Shown here one piece after another: positions 1-7,242 of a stretch of 64,000 nt of DNA. Source of the stretch: JAJAZB01 sp964244295 (GTDB lineage: Bacteria > Bacteroidota > Bacteroidia > Cytophagales > Spirosomataceae). The DNA lies in contig CAXTIG010000003.1 of NCBI GenBank assembly GCA_964244295.1, positions 62,001 to 126,000 on the forward strand, written 5' to 3'. Each line of letters begins with the position of its first letter. Within the stretch, counting starts at the first letter, position 1. Both the position numbers and the translations under genes were made by a program. The notes under the pieces are model-generated. The model did not search any database, was not told the DNA's origin, and saw only the letters and a program-made list of their open reading frames with translations.

Positions 1-37
1 TGATTCGTCGGTTCTGAATTTATTTCTGGAAAAATAT

Positions 38-70
38 TTTGGAACAATCGTTCCTTAAATTCTACCTTTG
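38..70 (+). promoter_or_regulatory. Promoter with overlapping palindromic operator, upstream of the SDR gene
   Basis: A TTTG at 38-41 is followed after 21 bp by TACCTTTG at 63-70, matching the Bacteroidota sigma-A pattern (TTTG-N19/21-TAnnTTTG). The perfect dyad GGAAC-AATC-GTTCC (41-54) sits in the -33 box and spacer, where a bound repressor would block polymerase. A dyad of this size is typical of TetR/AcrR operators. The cognate regulator is not certain: a TetR gene lies at 2566, but its own promoter lacks this dyad, so the regulator may lie left of the window. Confidence 0.7.
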
Positions 71-137
71 ACCCGACCAACCGGAGGCAAACCGCTTCCG
101 GTTTTTGTTGAATCAATTTTAAACCAATCATTCCAAA

Positions 138-887
138 ATGGGCAAGCTAACGGGGAAAGTCGCCGTCATCACGGGCGGCAACAGCGGCATCGGACTGACG
201 ACGGCGCAGGAATTTTTGCGTGAAGGGGCGCGGGTTCTCATCACGGGCCGCAACGAAACCGCCGTGACGGAAGCAGTGAGCACCCTCGGCGAGGGAGCCA
301 GCGGGCTGGTATCGGACACCAACCAGATGGACGACGTACTCAGCCTGGGTGAAAAAGTGGCTGCGTTGGTGGGGAAAATCGACGTGCTGTTCGTCAACGC
401 GGGCATGGGCAAGTTTGCACCCATCGAGCAGATGTCGGAAACGGTGTTCGACGAAATTATGGACACCAATTTCAAGGGCGCGTACTTCACCCTCCAGGCC
501 CTGCTGCCGCTGTTGAATGAGGGCGGCTCGATTATCCTGAACACGTCCATCAACGCGCACATCGGCATGGCCGGGGCCAGCGTGTACGCCGCCAGCAAAG
601 CCGCGCTGCTTTCGCTGATTCGCAACCTCTCGACCGAGTTGCTGCCCCGCCGGATTCGGGTGAATGCGATTAGTCCGGGACCGATTGGCACGCCGATGTG
701 GGGAAAATTGCCCTTGCCCGCCGAACAGTTGCAGGCAATGGCCGGGCACGTGCAAAGCCAGATTCCGCTCGGCCGCTTCGGCACGGCGGAAGAAATCGCC
801 AAAATCGCGTTGTTTTTCGCCTCCGACGATTCGAGTTTCGTGCTCGGGGCCGAACTCATCGCCGATGGGGGGATGGCGACGTTGTGA
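138..887 (+). CDS. SDR family NAD(P)-dependent oxidoreductase
   Basis: This is a classical short-chain dehydrogenase of 249 residues, the normal length. The cofactor motif TGGNSGIG is at residues 12-19, the NAG motif at 87-89, and the catalytic Ser137-Tyr150-Lys154 set is complete (YAASK). The C-terminal region ends in a typical LGAELIADGGMATL. The substrate cannot be read from the sequence; close relatives are often annotated as 3-oxoacyl-ACP reductase-like or glucose-1-dehydrogenase-like. The gene stands alone behind a strong promoter that carries a palindromic operator, so it is probably under repressor control, as is common for SDRs induced by small electrophiles. A 3' hairpin (904-988) separates it from the next gene. 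The ATG at 138 is the first start after the promoter. Confidence 0.9.
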   Translation: MGKLTGKVAVITGGNSGIGLTTAQEFLREGARVLITGRNETAVTEAVSTLGEGASGLVSDTNQMDDVLSLGEKVAALVGKIDVLFVNAGMGKFAPIEQMSETVFDEIMDTNFKGAYFTLQALLPLLNEGGSIILNTSINAHIGMAGASVYAASKAALLSLIRNLSTELLPRRIRVNAISPGPIGTPMWGKLPLPAEQLQAMAGHVQSQIPLGRFGTAEEIAKIALFFASDDSSFVLGAELIADGGMATL

Positions 888-903
888 GGGGTACATTTTT
901 TAC

Positions 904-988
904 TGTCATCCTGGAAGGACCTTGTCGGACCACCATTCCTTTTTCAGGAAACTAAACGGTGGTTCAACCAGGTCCTTCCAGGATGACA
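904..988. repeat. Intergenic long inverted repeat
   Basis: Arms of 18 bp (904-921 and 971-988) are perfect complements beginning TGTCATCCTGGAAGG. A shorter inner stem (ACCACC/GGTGGT) lies between them. It sits 17 bp after the SDR stop, so it could end transcription, but it has no T-run. It belongs to the TGTCATCC...GGATGACA family also seen at 6674 and 63453. Confidence 0.85.
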
Positions 989-1002
989 ACGGGCGTAGAA
1001 CG

Positions 1003-1044
1003 GGGACGTTTTAGCCGGAAACTCAGTTTTCGCCAAAACGTCCC
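1003..1044 (+). promoter_or_regulatory. Leader hairpin before the MBL/rhodanese gene
   Basis: GGGACGTTTT (1003-1012) pairs with AAAACGTCCC (1035-1044) and the stem ends 35 bp before the ATG at 1080. It could be the end of the preceding unit or part of the 5' leader. No clear TAnnTTTG box was found for the downstream gene. Confidence 0.4.
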
Positions 1045-1079
1045 AATTTTACGGCGTTGAATTTCCCGCGCTGATTCCC

Positions 1080-2483
1080 ATGATTCTCGAACAACTCTAC
1101 ACGGGCTGCCTCTCTCAGGGGGCCTACTACCTCGAAAGCGGAGGCGAGGCTGCCGTCATCGATCCGCTCCGCGAAACGGCGCCCTACCTGCGCCGGGCTG
1201 AAAAAACGGGTGCCAAAATCAAGTACGTGTTCGAGACGCACTTCCACGCCGATTTCGTGTCGGGGCACCTCGATTTGGCCGAAAAAACCGGCGCGACCAT
1301 CGTGTACGGCCCCCACGCCAACACTGCCTACCCCGCACATCACGCCAAAGACGGAGAGGAATTTTCGCTCGGCAAGCTCAAACTTCGCGCGCTGCACACG
1401 CCCGGCCACACGCCCGAATCGACCACATACCTGTTGTTCGACGAAGAGGGGAAACCCCACGCCATTTTCACCGGCGACACGCTGTTTATCGGCGACGTGG
1501 GCCGCCCTGACTTAGCCATCAAAGGCAACCTCAGCGAGCGCGACCTGGCCGGAATGCTCTACGACAGCCTTCATACCAAAATCATCCCCCTGCCCAACGA
1601 CCTGATCGTGTACCCGGCGCACGGGGCGGGGTCGGCCTGCGGCAAAAACATGAGCAAGGAAACCAGCGATACGCTCGGCCACCAGAAAGAAACCAACTAC
1701 GCGCTCCGGGCGGCCAGTAAAACCGACTTCATCGACGCCGTGCTCGAAGGACTGACCAAAGCCCCGGCTTACTTCGCCCAGAATGCCCGCCTCAACCAGC
1801 GCGGCTACGAACCCCTCGACGCCGTGATGGAACGCGGTCAGCAGGCGCTTTCGCCCGACGTTTTTGAAGCCGCCGTCAATGAAACCGGCGCGTTGGTGCT
1901 CGACGTGCGTCCCGCCGCCGCGTTTGCCGCCGGGTTTATTCCCAACGCCATCAACATCGGCCTCGACGGTCAGTTTGCCCCCTGGGTGGGGGCGCTGGTG
2001 CCCGACGTGCGCCAGCCCATCGCGCTCGTCGCGCCGGTGGGACAGGAGGCCGAAACCCTCCTGCGGCTCGCCCGCGTGGGCTACGACCAGGTAGTGGGGT
2101 ACCTCGCCGGGGGCTTTGCGGCCTGGCTGGCGGCGGGCAAAGAACAGGATTCGGTGGAATCGGTATCGGCGGCGGAATTCGCCCGCCGTCGCGCTGCCGA
2201 CCCGACCGCGCCGGTGTTCGACGTGCGCCGACCCGCCGAGTTTGCCGCCGAGCACGTAACCGGGGCCGAAAACACCCCGCTCGACACGCTCAACGAACAC
2301 CTGGCCGAAATCCCCCGCGACCGCAGCGCCTACCTGCACTGCGCGGGCGGTTACCGCTCCATGGTGGCCACCTCTATTCTGAAAGCGCGGGGCTACGAGC
2401 GCCTCGTCAACGTGGAAGGCGGCATCGGGGCCATCCGGCAAACTGGCCTTATCGAATTGGCTCAGGAGTCGCTTACTTCCTGA
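1080..2483 (+). CDS. MBL-fold hydrolase with two rhodanese domains (persulfide dioxygenase-like)
   Basis: The 467-residue protein has an N-terminal metallo-beta-lactamase domain of the ETHE1/CstB class. The metal motif THFHADFVSGH (53-63) supplies His54, His56 and Asp58, followed by His110, Asp133 (TGDTLFIGDVGRPDL) and His181 (YPAHGAGSACGK). Two rhodanese domains follow. The first (about 262-352) has no cysteine at the active-site loop, which reads VAPVGQE. The second (about 363-462) keeps Cys421 in HCAGGYRS. Family knowledge points to oxidation of persulfides with sulfur transfer by the C-terminal rhodanese, in cytoplasmic sulfide detoxification; the first rhodanese is then a structural or binding module. 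The gene is followed 82 bp later by a TetR gene on the same strand. Confidence 0.88.
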   Translation: MILEQLYTGCLSQGAYYLESGGEAAVIDPLRETAPYLRRAEKTGAKIKYVFETHFHADFVSGHLDLAEKTGATIVYGPHANTAYPAHHAKDGEEFSLGKLKLRALHTPGHTPESTTYLLFDEEGKPHAIFTGDTLFIGDVGRPDLAIKGNLSERDLAGMLYDSLHTKIIPLPNDLIVYPAHGAGSACGKNMSKETSDTLGHQKETNYALRAASKTDFIDAVLEGLTKAPAYFAQNARLNQRGYEPLDAVMERGQQALSPDVFEAAVNETGALVLDVRPAAAFAAGFIPNAINIGLDGQFAPWVGALVPDVRQPIALVAPVGQEAETLLRLARVGYDQVVGYLAGGFAAWLAAGKEQDSVESVSAAEFARRRAADPTAPVFDVRRPAEFAAEHVTGAENTPLDTLNEHLAEIPRDRSAYLHCAGGYRSMVATSILKARGYERLVNVEGGIGAIRQTGLIELAQESLTS

Positions 2484-2524
2484 GTTTGGTCGAAAAGTTG
2501 ACCCACCACCCCCTGAATTTTGAG

Positions 2525-2532
2525 TACTTTTG
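2525..2532 (+). promoter_or_regulatory. -7 box of the TetR gene
   Basis: TACTTTTG matches TAnnTTTG, with a GTTG 24 bp upstream as a poor -33 element. Because the box covers 2525-2532, a possible in-frame start at 2530 would lie inside the promoter. This favours the ATG at 2566. Confidence 0.55.
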
Positions 2533-2565
2533 CCCAGAGAATTTTCCGTTGATAAAGATAGAATT

Positions 2566-3147
2566 ATGGCCCGCCCGAAGGAATTTGTCGAAGAGGATGT
2601 GTTACAAAAAGCCACCGAAGTATTTTGGAAAAAAGGCTTCAATGGCGCTTCCATGCAGGATTTGGTCGAGGCGATGGGCATCAACCGGGCCAGTTTGTAC
2701 GATACCTTCGGCGATAAGCACCACCTGTACCTGAGTTGCCTGGGGCAATACCAGGAAGGCAACCGCCGCCAGTTTACCGACGTGATGGCCCGAAGTATTT
2801 CAGCCCGCGACCGGGTGCGAAGCCTGTTGATGACGCTGGTAGACGAAGCCGTACACGATGGGGACCGCAAAGGCTGTTTTTTGACCAATGCCGCGCTGGA
2901 ACGCGCCTCCGAAGATCCCGCCACGCAGCAGGTGGTGTGCCGCAACCTGCGGTCGATGGAAGAAGAACTCCGCGATATCATTGCCAGCGGCCAGCAAAGC
3001 AGCGAATTAAATCCCGATTTGTCGGCCCCGACGTTGGGTCAGTATTTCGTCACACTGATTTCCGGTCTGCGGGTACGGGGCAAAATCAACCCCGACCGCG
3101 CCACCCTCGAAGCGATGGTGGACGTAGCGTTGCGGGTGTTGGACTGA
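2566..3147 (+). CDS. TetR/AcrR family transcriptional regulator
   Basis: A 193-residue regulator with the N-terminal TetR helix-turn-helix (about residues 8-53), including SMQDLVEAMGINRASLYDTF, where the recognition helix is NRASLYDTFGDK. The C-terminal ligand domain includes KGCFLTNAALE, a signature of the AcrR-type C-terminal domain found in regulators of oxidoreductases and efflux. The ATG at 2566 was chosen because an upstream in-frame ATG at 2530 falls in the -7 box and MARPKEF is the usual start of this group. It may act on the neighbouring rhodanese or SDR genes, but no copy of the 41-54 dyad is present at its own promoter, so autoregulation through that site is not supported. A strong terminator follows. 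Confidence 0.9.
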   Translation: MARPKEFVEEDVLQKATEVFWKKGFNGASMQDLVEAMGINRASLYDTFGDKHHLYLSCLGQYQEGNRRQFTDVMARSISARDRVRSLLMTLVDEAVHDGDRKGCFLTNAALERASEDPATQQVVCRNLRSMEEELRDIIASGQQSSELNPDLSAPTLGQYFVTLISGLRVRGKINPDRATLEAMVDVALRVLD

Positions 3148-3173
3148 ACGCTGACTGAACGCGAACTTTTAGG

Positions 3174-3214
3174 GACAGGCCGGGTTTTGAAATCAAAACC
3201 CGGCCTGTCTTTTT
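3174..3214 (+). terminator. Rho-independent terminator between TetR and AraC genes
   Basis: A 16-bp perfect stem (3175-3190 with 3193-3208) is followed by CTTTTT. It ends only 1 bp before the ATG of the next gene (3216), so any transcript that starts upstream must read through it to express the AraC gene. Confidence 0.85.
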
Positions 3215-3215
3215 A

Positions 3216-4061
3216 ATGAAAACCCTCCCCGCGCAAGCGCCCTTCGAGATTCACCGCCTGTCGCGGATAGCTCGCGAGCGACCTACCCAAAACGAGGCCC
3301 CGCACCGCCACGCGTACTACGCGGTCATCGGCATCACCGAAGGCCAGGGCATCCACAACGTGGATTTTCAGCGCTACGAAGCCGGACCGGGTAGCTGGTG
3401 GTTTCTCTCGCCGGGACAAGTCCACCACCTGGCGATGGAGGAAGCGCACGATGGCTGGGTCCTGCTGTTTACCGACGATTTCTTCTGCGTGTCGGAGGCC
3501 AGCCGGGAGGTGCTGGTCACGAGCGGGTTGTTTAATAACCTGCTCAATTTCAAACCCTTTCTGGATCCGCCCGAAGCCGCTGACCGTTTCGATTTTTTAC
3601 TTCAACCCCTTCGGCAAGAATACCAAGCTGCGCCGCTGGCCATGCACGAAGATATGCTGCGGGGCTGGCTTCAGCTTTTCCTCATCGAAGCGGCCCGGGC
3701 CTTCGCCGGCCAACTCGACAGTCCGCAGGAGACGTCGCGGACGGTGTGCCTGGTCCGGCGCTTCCAGGATTTGGTGGAACGCGACTTCCAAACCCATCCG
3801 AAGGTGGCCGACTACGCCGGAAAACTGGGCATTACGCCCAGTCACCTCAACGACACGGTGAAAAAAGTAACCGGTCAACCCGCTTCCGAACACATCAAGC
3901 AGCGGGTGATTATCGAGGCCAAACGCCGGGCTTTTTTCGGCGACACCTCGGCGAAAGAAATTGCCTACGCCCTCGGGTTCGACACGGAGGCGCACTTTTC
4001 CAAGTACTTCAAAGCCAACACCGGGCAGACGTTTTCGGCGTACCGGAAAACAACTCCCTGA
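3216..4061 (+). CDS. AraC family transcriptional regulator
   Basis: 281 residues: an N-terminal cupin sensor domain (RHAYYAVIGITEGQG, about 28-42) and a C-terminal AraC double helix-turn-helix (about 185-280) ending with the classic GFDTEAHFSKYFKANTGQTF block. Such AraC proteins bind a small effector through the cupin and activate neighbouring genes. The only in-frame ATG near the N-terminus is at 3216, directly behind a terminator stem, so translation or transcription may be restrained by it. The stop codon lies inside the next hairpin (4056-4107). The neighbouring YceI operon has its own promoter. The target is not known. Confidence 0.88.
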   Translation: MKTLPAQAPFEIHRLSRIARERPTQNEAPHRHAYYAVIGITEGQGIHNVDFQRYEAGPGSWWFLSPGQVHHLAMEEAHDGWVLLFTDDFFCVSEASREVLVTSGLFNNLLNFKPFLDPPEAADRFDFLLQPLRQEYQAAPLAMHEDMLRGWLQLFLIEAARAFAGQLDSPQETSRTVCLVRRFQDLVERDFQTHPKVADYAGKLGITPSHLNDTVKKVTGQPASEHIKQRVIIEAKRRAFFGDTSAKEIAYALGFDTEAHFSKYFKANTGQTFSAYRKTTP

Positions 4062-4107
4062 CCACCGAAGGGGGATTTTCCGAAAAATCCCCCTTCGGTG
4101 GTCAGGG
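4056..4107. terminator. Long hairpin terminator overlapping the AraC stop codon
   Basis: Two 24-bp perfect arms (4056-4079 and 4084-4107) enclose a 4-nt loop. The TGA of the AraC gene is within the first arm. The stem contains T-runs on both strands, so it could work in either direction. Confidence 0.8.
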
Positions 4108-4145
4108 GTTGTGGTTTCGCCAACTTTTTCCGCGATTTCTACCTG

Positions 4146-4175
4146 TTTCCGGTTATATGTATCGACATATATTTG
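4146..4175 (+). promoter_or_regulatory. Promoter and operator dyad of the YceI-pirin-dioxygenase operon
   Basis: TATATTTG at 4168-4175 fits the -7 consensus, with TTTC at 4146-4149 as a weak -33 element. The perfect dyad TATATGT-ATCG-ACATATA (4154-4171) overlaps the -7 box, a repressor-type arrangement. MarR-family operators often look like this, and quinone-stress operons in other bacteria are MarR-regulated; the regulator itself is not next to this operon. Confidence 0.7.
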
Positions 4176-4210
4176 CAGAGAATTTACACGAAAATCAAAC
4201 CGACATTTTT

Positions 4211-4747
4211 ATGGAAACCGCAGTAGCCACCCGCTGGGTCATCGACACCGCCCACTCCGAAGTGCAGTTTAAAGTAAAGCACCTCGTCATCACGACCGTT
4301 ACGGGGCAGTTCAACCAGTTCAGTGGCGAAATCGACGCCACCGACGATTTTTCGGAAATCGACGCCACGTTTGAAGCCCAAGTCGCCTCCATCAGCACCA
4401 ACAACGAAGCCCGCGATGGGCACTTGAAAAGCGAAGAATTTTTCGCGGCCGACCAGTACCCGACCCTGACGTTTGTCTCGACGGGTTTGAACAAAAAAGA
4501 CGACGAACGTTTCGTTCTTCACGGCGATCTGACCCTCCGGGGCGTGACTAAACCCGTAGCGCTGACCGTCGAATACGGCGGTACAACCACCGACCCCTAC
4601 GGCAACGTGAAGGCCGGTTTTGAGGTACAAGGCAAGATCAACCGCAAAGATTTCGGCCTCACCTGGGGTGTTGTAACCGAAGCGGGCGGGGCCGTGGTGA
4701 GCGACGAAGTGCGGCTCGTCGCCAATATTCAGGTGGTAAAGCAGTAG
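4211..4747 (+). CDS. YceI family protein
   Basis: 178 residues with the YceI lipocalin-like beta-barrel pattern. It opens with RWVIDTAHSEVQFKVKHLVI, continues with GHLKSEEFFAADQYPTLTF and DLTLRGVTKPVALTVEY, and ends with KDFGLTWG and a terminal DEVRLVANIQV strand. YceI proteins bind long isoprenoids or quinones in a hydrophobic tunnel. No signal peptide is present, so it is probably cytoplasmic. The ATG at 4211 was chosen over a far upstream in-frame start because the promoter lies at 4146-4175. It leads a co-directional set with a pirin and a ring-cleaving dioxygenase, which suggests a shared job in quinone or aromatic electrophile stress. Confidence 0.92.
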   Translation: METAVATRWVIDTAHSEVQFKVKHLVITTVTGQFNQFSGEIDATDDFSEIDATFEAQVASISTNNEARDGHLKSEEFFAADQYPTLTFVSTGLNKKDDERFVLHGDLTLRGVTKPVALTVEYGGTTTDPYGNVKAGFEVQGKINRKDFGLTWGVVTEAGGAVVSDEVRLVANIQVVKQ

Positions 4748-4822
4748 CCCCCTAGCCCCCGAAGGGGGAACATCAACTCCCTGAACGAAGTCACCGGTTC
4801 ATTTAAATCCATTCAAAAACCA

Positions 4823-5560
4823 ATGGAAACGACTCTTGAAACTTTGGTGAAAAAAACGCTTCACCGGGCTGATTCGCGGGGCCAGGCCGACCACGGTTGG
4901 CTCAAAACCCGATTAAGTTTTTCGTTTGCCGATTACCACGACCGCAACCGGATGAATTTCGGCGTGCTGCGCGTGCTCAACGACGACTTCATCGCCGCCG
5001 GGCGGGGCTTCGGCCTCCACCCGCACAAAAACATGGAGATCATCACCATCCCGACGAGCGGCGTGGTGAAACACCGCGACAACGTCGGTCACGAGGGCAC
5101 GATCTCGCCCGGCGAAGTGCAGGTGATGAGCGCCGGACGGGGCATTCAGCACTCCGAATTCAACGGCTCGCCGACGGAAGCGCTGACGCTGTTTCAAATC
5201 TGGGTATTTCCGAACGAGGCCAACGTCGCGCCCCGCTACGACCAGAAACGATTTGACCACGCCGGGCGACAAAATCAGTTTCAATTGCTCGTGCATCCCG
5301 AAGGCGCGGGCGAGGGCCTCTGGATTCACCAGGACGCGTTTTTTAGTCTGGGAAAGTTTGACGCCGGGCAGGAATTTCAGTACCAATTCCACCGCCCCGG
5401 CAACGGCCTGTACGCCCTGGTGGTAGAAGGGGCAGTCGAGATGGCCGGGGAAACCCTGAACCGCCGCGACGCGCTGGGGCTGGAAGGTACCGACGAGGTG
5501 AATTTTAAAACCACGAACCAGTCAGCAGAGTTACTTTTGCTGGAAGTGCCGATGCAGTGA
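4823..5560 (+). CDS. Pirin family protein
   Basis: 245 residues, the normal size of a bacterial pirin (YhhW type). The bicupin N-terminal domain contains HPHKNMEI (His66, His68) and the IQHSEFN motif (His110, Glu112), together the complete metal site; the C-terminal half is the usual second cupin without a full set of ligands. Bacterial pirins of this type have quercetin 2,3-dioxygenase activity in vitro and act as redox or electrophile stress proteins. The gene follows yceI by 75 bp and precedes the VOC dioxygenase, supporting a role in aromatic or quinone handling. A strong terminator follows its stop. Confidence 0.92.
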   Translation: METTLETLVKKTLHRADSRGQADHGWLKTRLSFSFADYHDRNRMNFGVLRVLNDDFIAAGRGFGLHPHKNMEIITIPTSGVVKHRDNVGHEGTISPGEVQVMSAGRGIQHSEFNGSPTEALTLFQIWVFPNEANVAPRYDQKRFDHAGRQNQFQLLVHPEGAGEGLWIHQDAFFSLGKFDAGQEFQYQFHRPGNGLYALVVEGAVEMAGETLNRRDALGLEGTDEVNFKTTNQSAELLLLEVPMQ

Positions 5561-5567
5561 CGACGTT

Positions 5568-5619
5568 TTTGTGAAAAACGCCCCGCTCCGGTTCGTCCGG
5601 GGCGGGGCGTTTTTCGTCA
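5568..5619. terminator. Terminator after the pirin gene
   Basis: A GC-rich stem (5573-5586 with 5602-5615) flanked by AAAAA and TTTTT, 12 bp after the pirin stop. It could partly separate the next gene from the yceI-pirin transcript. Confidence 0.8.
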
Positions 5620-5642
5620 AATCCTCCAACCAACGCTGATTT

Positions 5643-6593
5643 ATGGAATCTCCTCAAAACAACCACCTCGTGCGAGGCCTGCACCACGTCACGGCCATTG
5701 CCGGGAACGCCCGCCGGAATTTTGATTTTTACACCAGCGTGCTGGGCCTGCGGTTCGTGAAAAAAACCGTCAACTTCGACGACCCCCACACCTACCATTT
5801 TTACTTCGGCAACTACGCCGCCGAACCGGGCAGCATCCTCACGTTTTTTCCCTGGGGCGATGCCGTCCAACCGGGGCGGCGCGGTACCGGTCAGGCGACC
5901 GAAACGGCCTTTTCGGTGCCCGAAGGCAGCCTCGATTTTTGGGTAACCCGGCTTAAAGCGCACAACGTGATTTACAACAAACCCTCGCGAAAATTTGGCG
6001 AAGACTACCTCACGCTCCTCGACCCCGACGGCCTGAAACTCGAACTGACCATCTCGGCCCGGGGCGACAGCCGCCAGCCCAACGAAACCGAGGAAGTCAG
6101 CGCCGCAAACGCCATCCGCGCTTTTCACGCCGTCACGCTCACCCTCACCGACGTACAGCCTACGGCCCGAATTTTGACCGAACTGCTCGACTACCAGATG
6201 CTCGAACACCAGGTGAACCGCTACCGCTTCCTCAACCGCAATACCACGACCGCCGCCATCGTCGATTTGGTCGAAGCGCCCGGCGAAAAACGCGGCCTCG
6301 GCGCGGGCGGTACGGTGCATCACGTCGCCTTTCGGGTGGCCAACGACGCCGACCAGATGGCTTTACGCGAAAAACTCATGGCGCATGGTCTGCAAGTGAC
6401 TGAGCAAATCGACCGGAACTACTTCCACAGCCTGTATTTCCGCGAGCCGGGCGGGGTCTTGTTTGAAATCGCCACCGACAACCCTGGCTTCACCGCCGAC
6501 GAGCCACTGTTTGGCCTGGGCCGCGACCTGATGCTGCCCCCGATGTACGAATCGCGCCGGGCGGAGATTGAAGCGGCGCTGCCGGAACTCTGA
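5643..6593 (+). CDS. Ring-cleaving dioxygenase (VOC/glyoxalase fold)
   Basis: 316 residues made of paired VOC modules, as in MhqO/MhqA-type hydroquinone dioxygenases. Probable metal ligands are His14 or His15 (GLHHVTAI), His226 or His227 (GTVHHVAF) and Glu275 (PGGVLFEIATD). The C-terminal segment DLMLPPMYESRRAEIE is characteristic of the family. Such enzymes open quinol or catechol rings using Fe2+ and oxygen. Its place after yceI and pirin suggests the set deals with quinone-like electrophiles. A terminator at 5568-5619 lies between pirin and this gene, so it may be expressed by read-through. A start at 5643 gives the expected N-terminus. Confidence 0.88.
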   Translation: MESPQNNHLVRGLHHVTAIAGNARRNFDFYTSVLGLRFVKKTVNFDDPHTYHFYFGNYAAEPGSILTFFPWGDAVQPGRRGTGQATETAFSVPEGSLDFWVTRLKAHNVIYNKPSRKFGEDYLTLLDPDGLKLELTISARGDSRQPNETEEVSAANAIRAFHAVTLTLTDVQPTARILTELLDYQMLEHQVNRYRFLNRNTTTAAIVDLVEAPGEKRGLGAGGTVHHVAFRVANDADQMALREKLMAHGLQVTEQIDRNYFHSLYFREPGGVLFEIATDNPGFTADEPLFGLGRDLMLPPMYESRRAEIEAALPEL

Positions 6594-6673
6594 GTGGGGT
6601 ACCGGACGGAGTTGCCGTTTTGAATTTTACGCGCTATCCGCAAACTTCGTTTTAAGTAGTTGATCAAATCTAA

Positions 6674-6742
6674 ACCGGTAGTTTCCAGGGGTTTTGTCAT
6701 CCCTCCTTCGTCGGGATGACAAAACCCCTGGAAACTACCGGT
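6674..6742. repeat. 30-bp-arm perfect inverted repeat
   Basis: Arms 6674-6703 and 6713-6742 are perfectly complementary around a 9-nt loop, and contain TGTCATCCC/GGGATGACA. It lies just after the dioxygenase and directly before the remains of a response regulator gene. Confidence 0.9.
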
Positions 6743-6764
6743 CAACTTTCGATTGGATACTTAA

Positions 6765-7167
6765 GTACCTGTGCAGAAGTAATTGGCCGTCAGCATGGCG
6801 AGCGATCTCAGCACCGTTTGGCAGATGCTCCGTGCCGGGGTCGATGGGTACCTGGTCAAAAACACGAGCAAAACCGAACTACGGCAGGCGCTGGAGGCCA
6901 TCAGCCAGGGGCGGATTTACCCTAGCCCCGAACTGGCTTCGGTACTCATCGGGTGGCGGAGCGGTCCCTACCGCAGTCGGCGCTGATGGAAACCAAACGC
7001 GAGCGGGAAATCGTAGCGCTCATCGTCGGGGGGATGACCAACGAGCAAAGCGCCAGACACTTATTTCTGAGTCCGCTTACCGTGAATACCCATCGAAAAA
7101 CGTGCTTAACAAACTAGGCTGTTCCAACACAGCCGCGCTGGTCTGGATTAGGGGACAGGGTAGTTAA
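6765..7167 (+). pseudogene. Decayed LuxR/NarL-type response regulator
   Basis: Three reading frames carry successive pieces of one protein. At 6783-6960 the end of a receiver domain is visible (MLRAGVDGYLVKNTSKTELR). From 6986 in another frame the start of a LuxR DNA-binding domain appears (METKREREIVALIVGGMTNE, SPLTVNTHRK). From about 7100 in the third frame the remainder is seen (NVLNKLGCSNTAALVWIRGQ). The first half of the receiver domain, including the phosphoacceptor Asp, is missing. At least two frameshifts plus a 5' truncation make it non-functional. No partner histidine kinase is nearby. Confidence 0.82.
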
Positions 7168-7240
7168 TTGAATAGGTAATTGGTCGATTTGTCAAAAACC
7201 AAGTACCTATTCAACTAATTACCGAATTTTCCAATTACCG
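7161..7240. terminator. AT-rich inverted repeat between convergent genes
   Basis: TTGAATAGGTA (7168-7178) pairs with TACCTATTCAA (7204-7214), with imperfect extension outward. It lies between the response regulator remnant and the convergent ettA stop, and probably ends ettA transcription. Confidence 0.55.
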
Positions 7241-7242
7241 AT

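Noticed and set aside
904..988. Inverted repeats considered as insertion-sequence ends
   Set aside because: No transposase gene or target duplication lies between or around the arms in any of these palindromes; they are short stand-alone elements.
1512..2981. Open frame of 489 codons on the minus strand
   Set aside because: It is antisense to the MBL/rhodanese and TetR genes. Its product is low-complexity Arg/Gly/His-rich and matches no family; long antisense frames are expected in this high-GC DNA.
3746..4210. N-terminal extension of the YceI protein
   Set aside because: It overlaps the AraC gene and runs through the hairpin and promoter; YceI starts at 4211.
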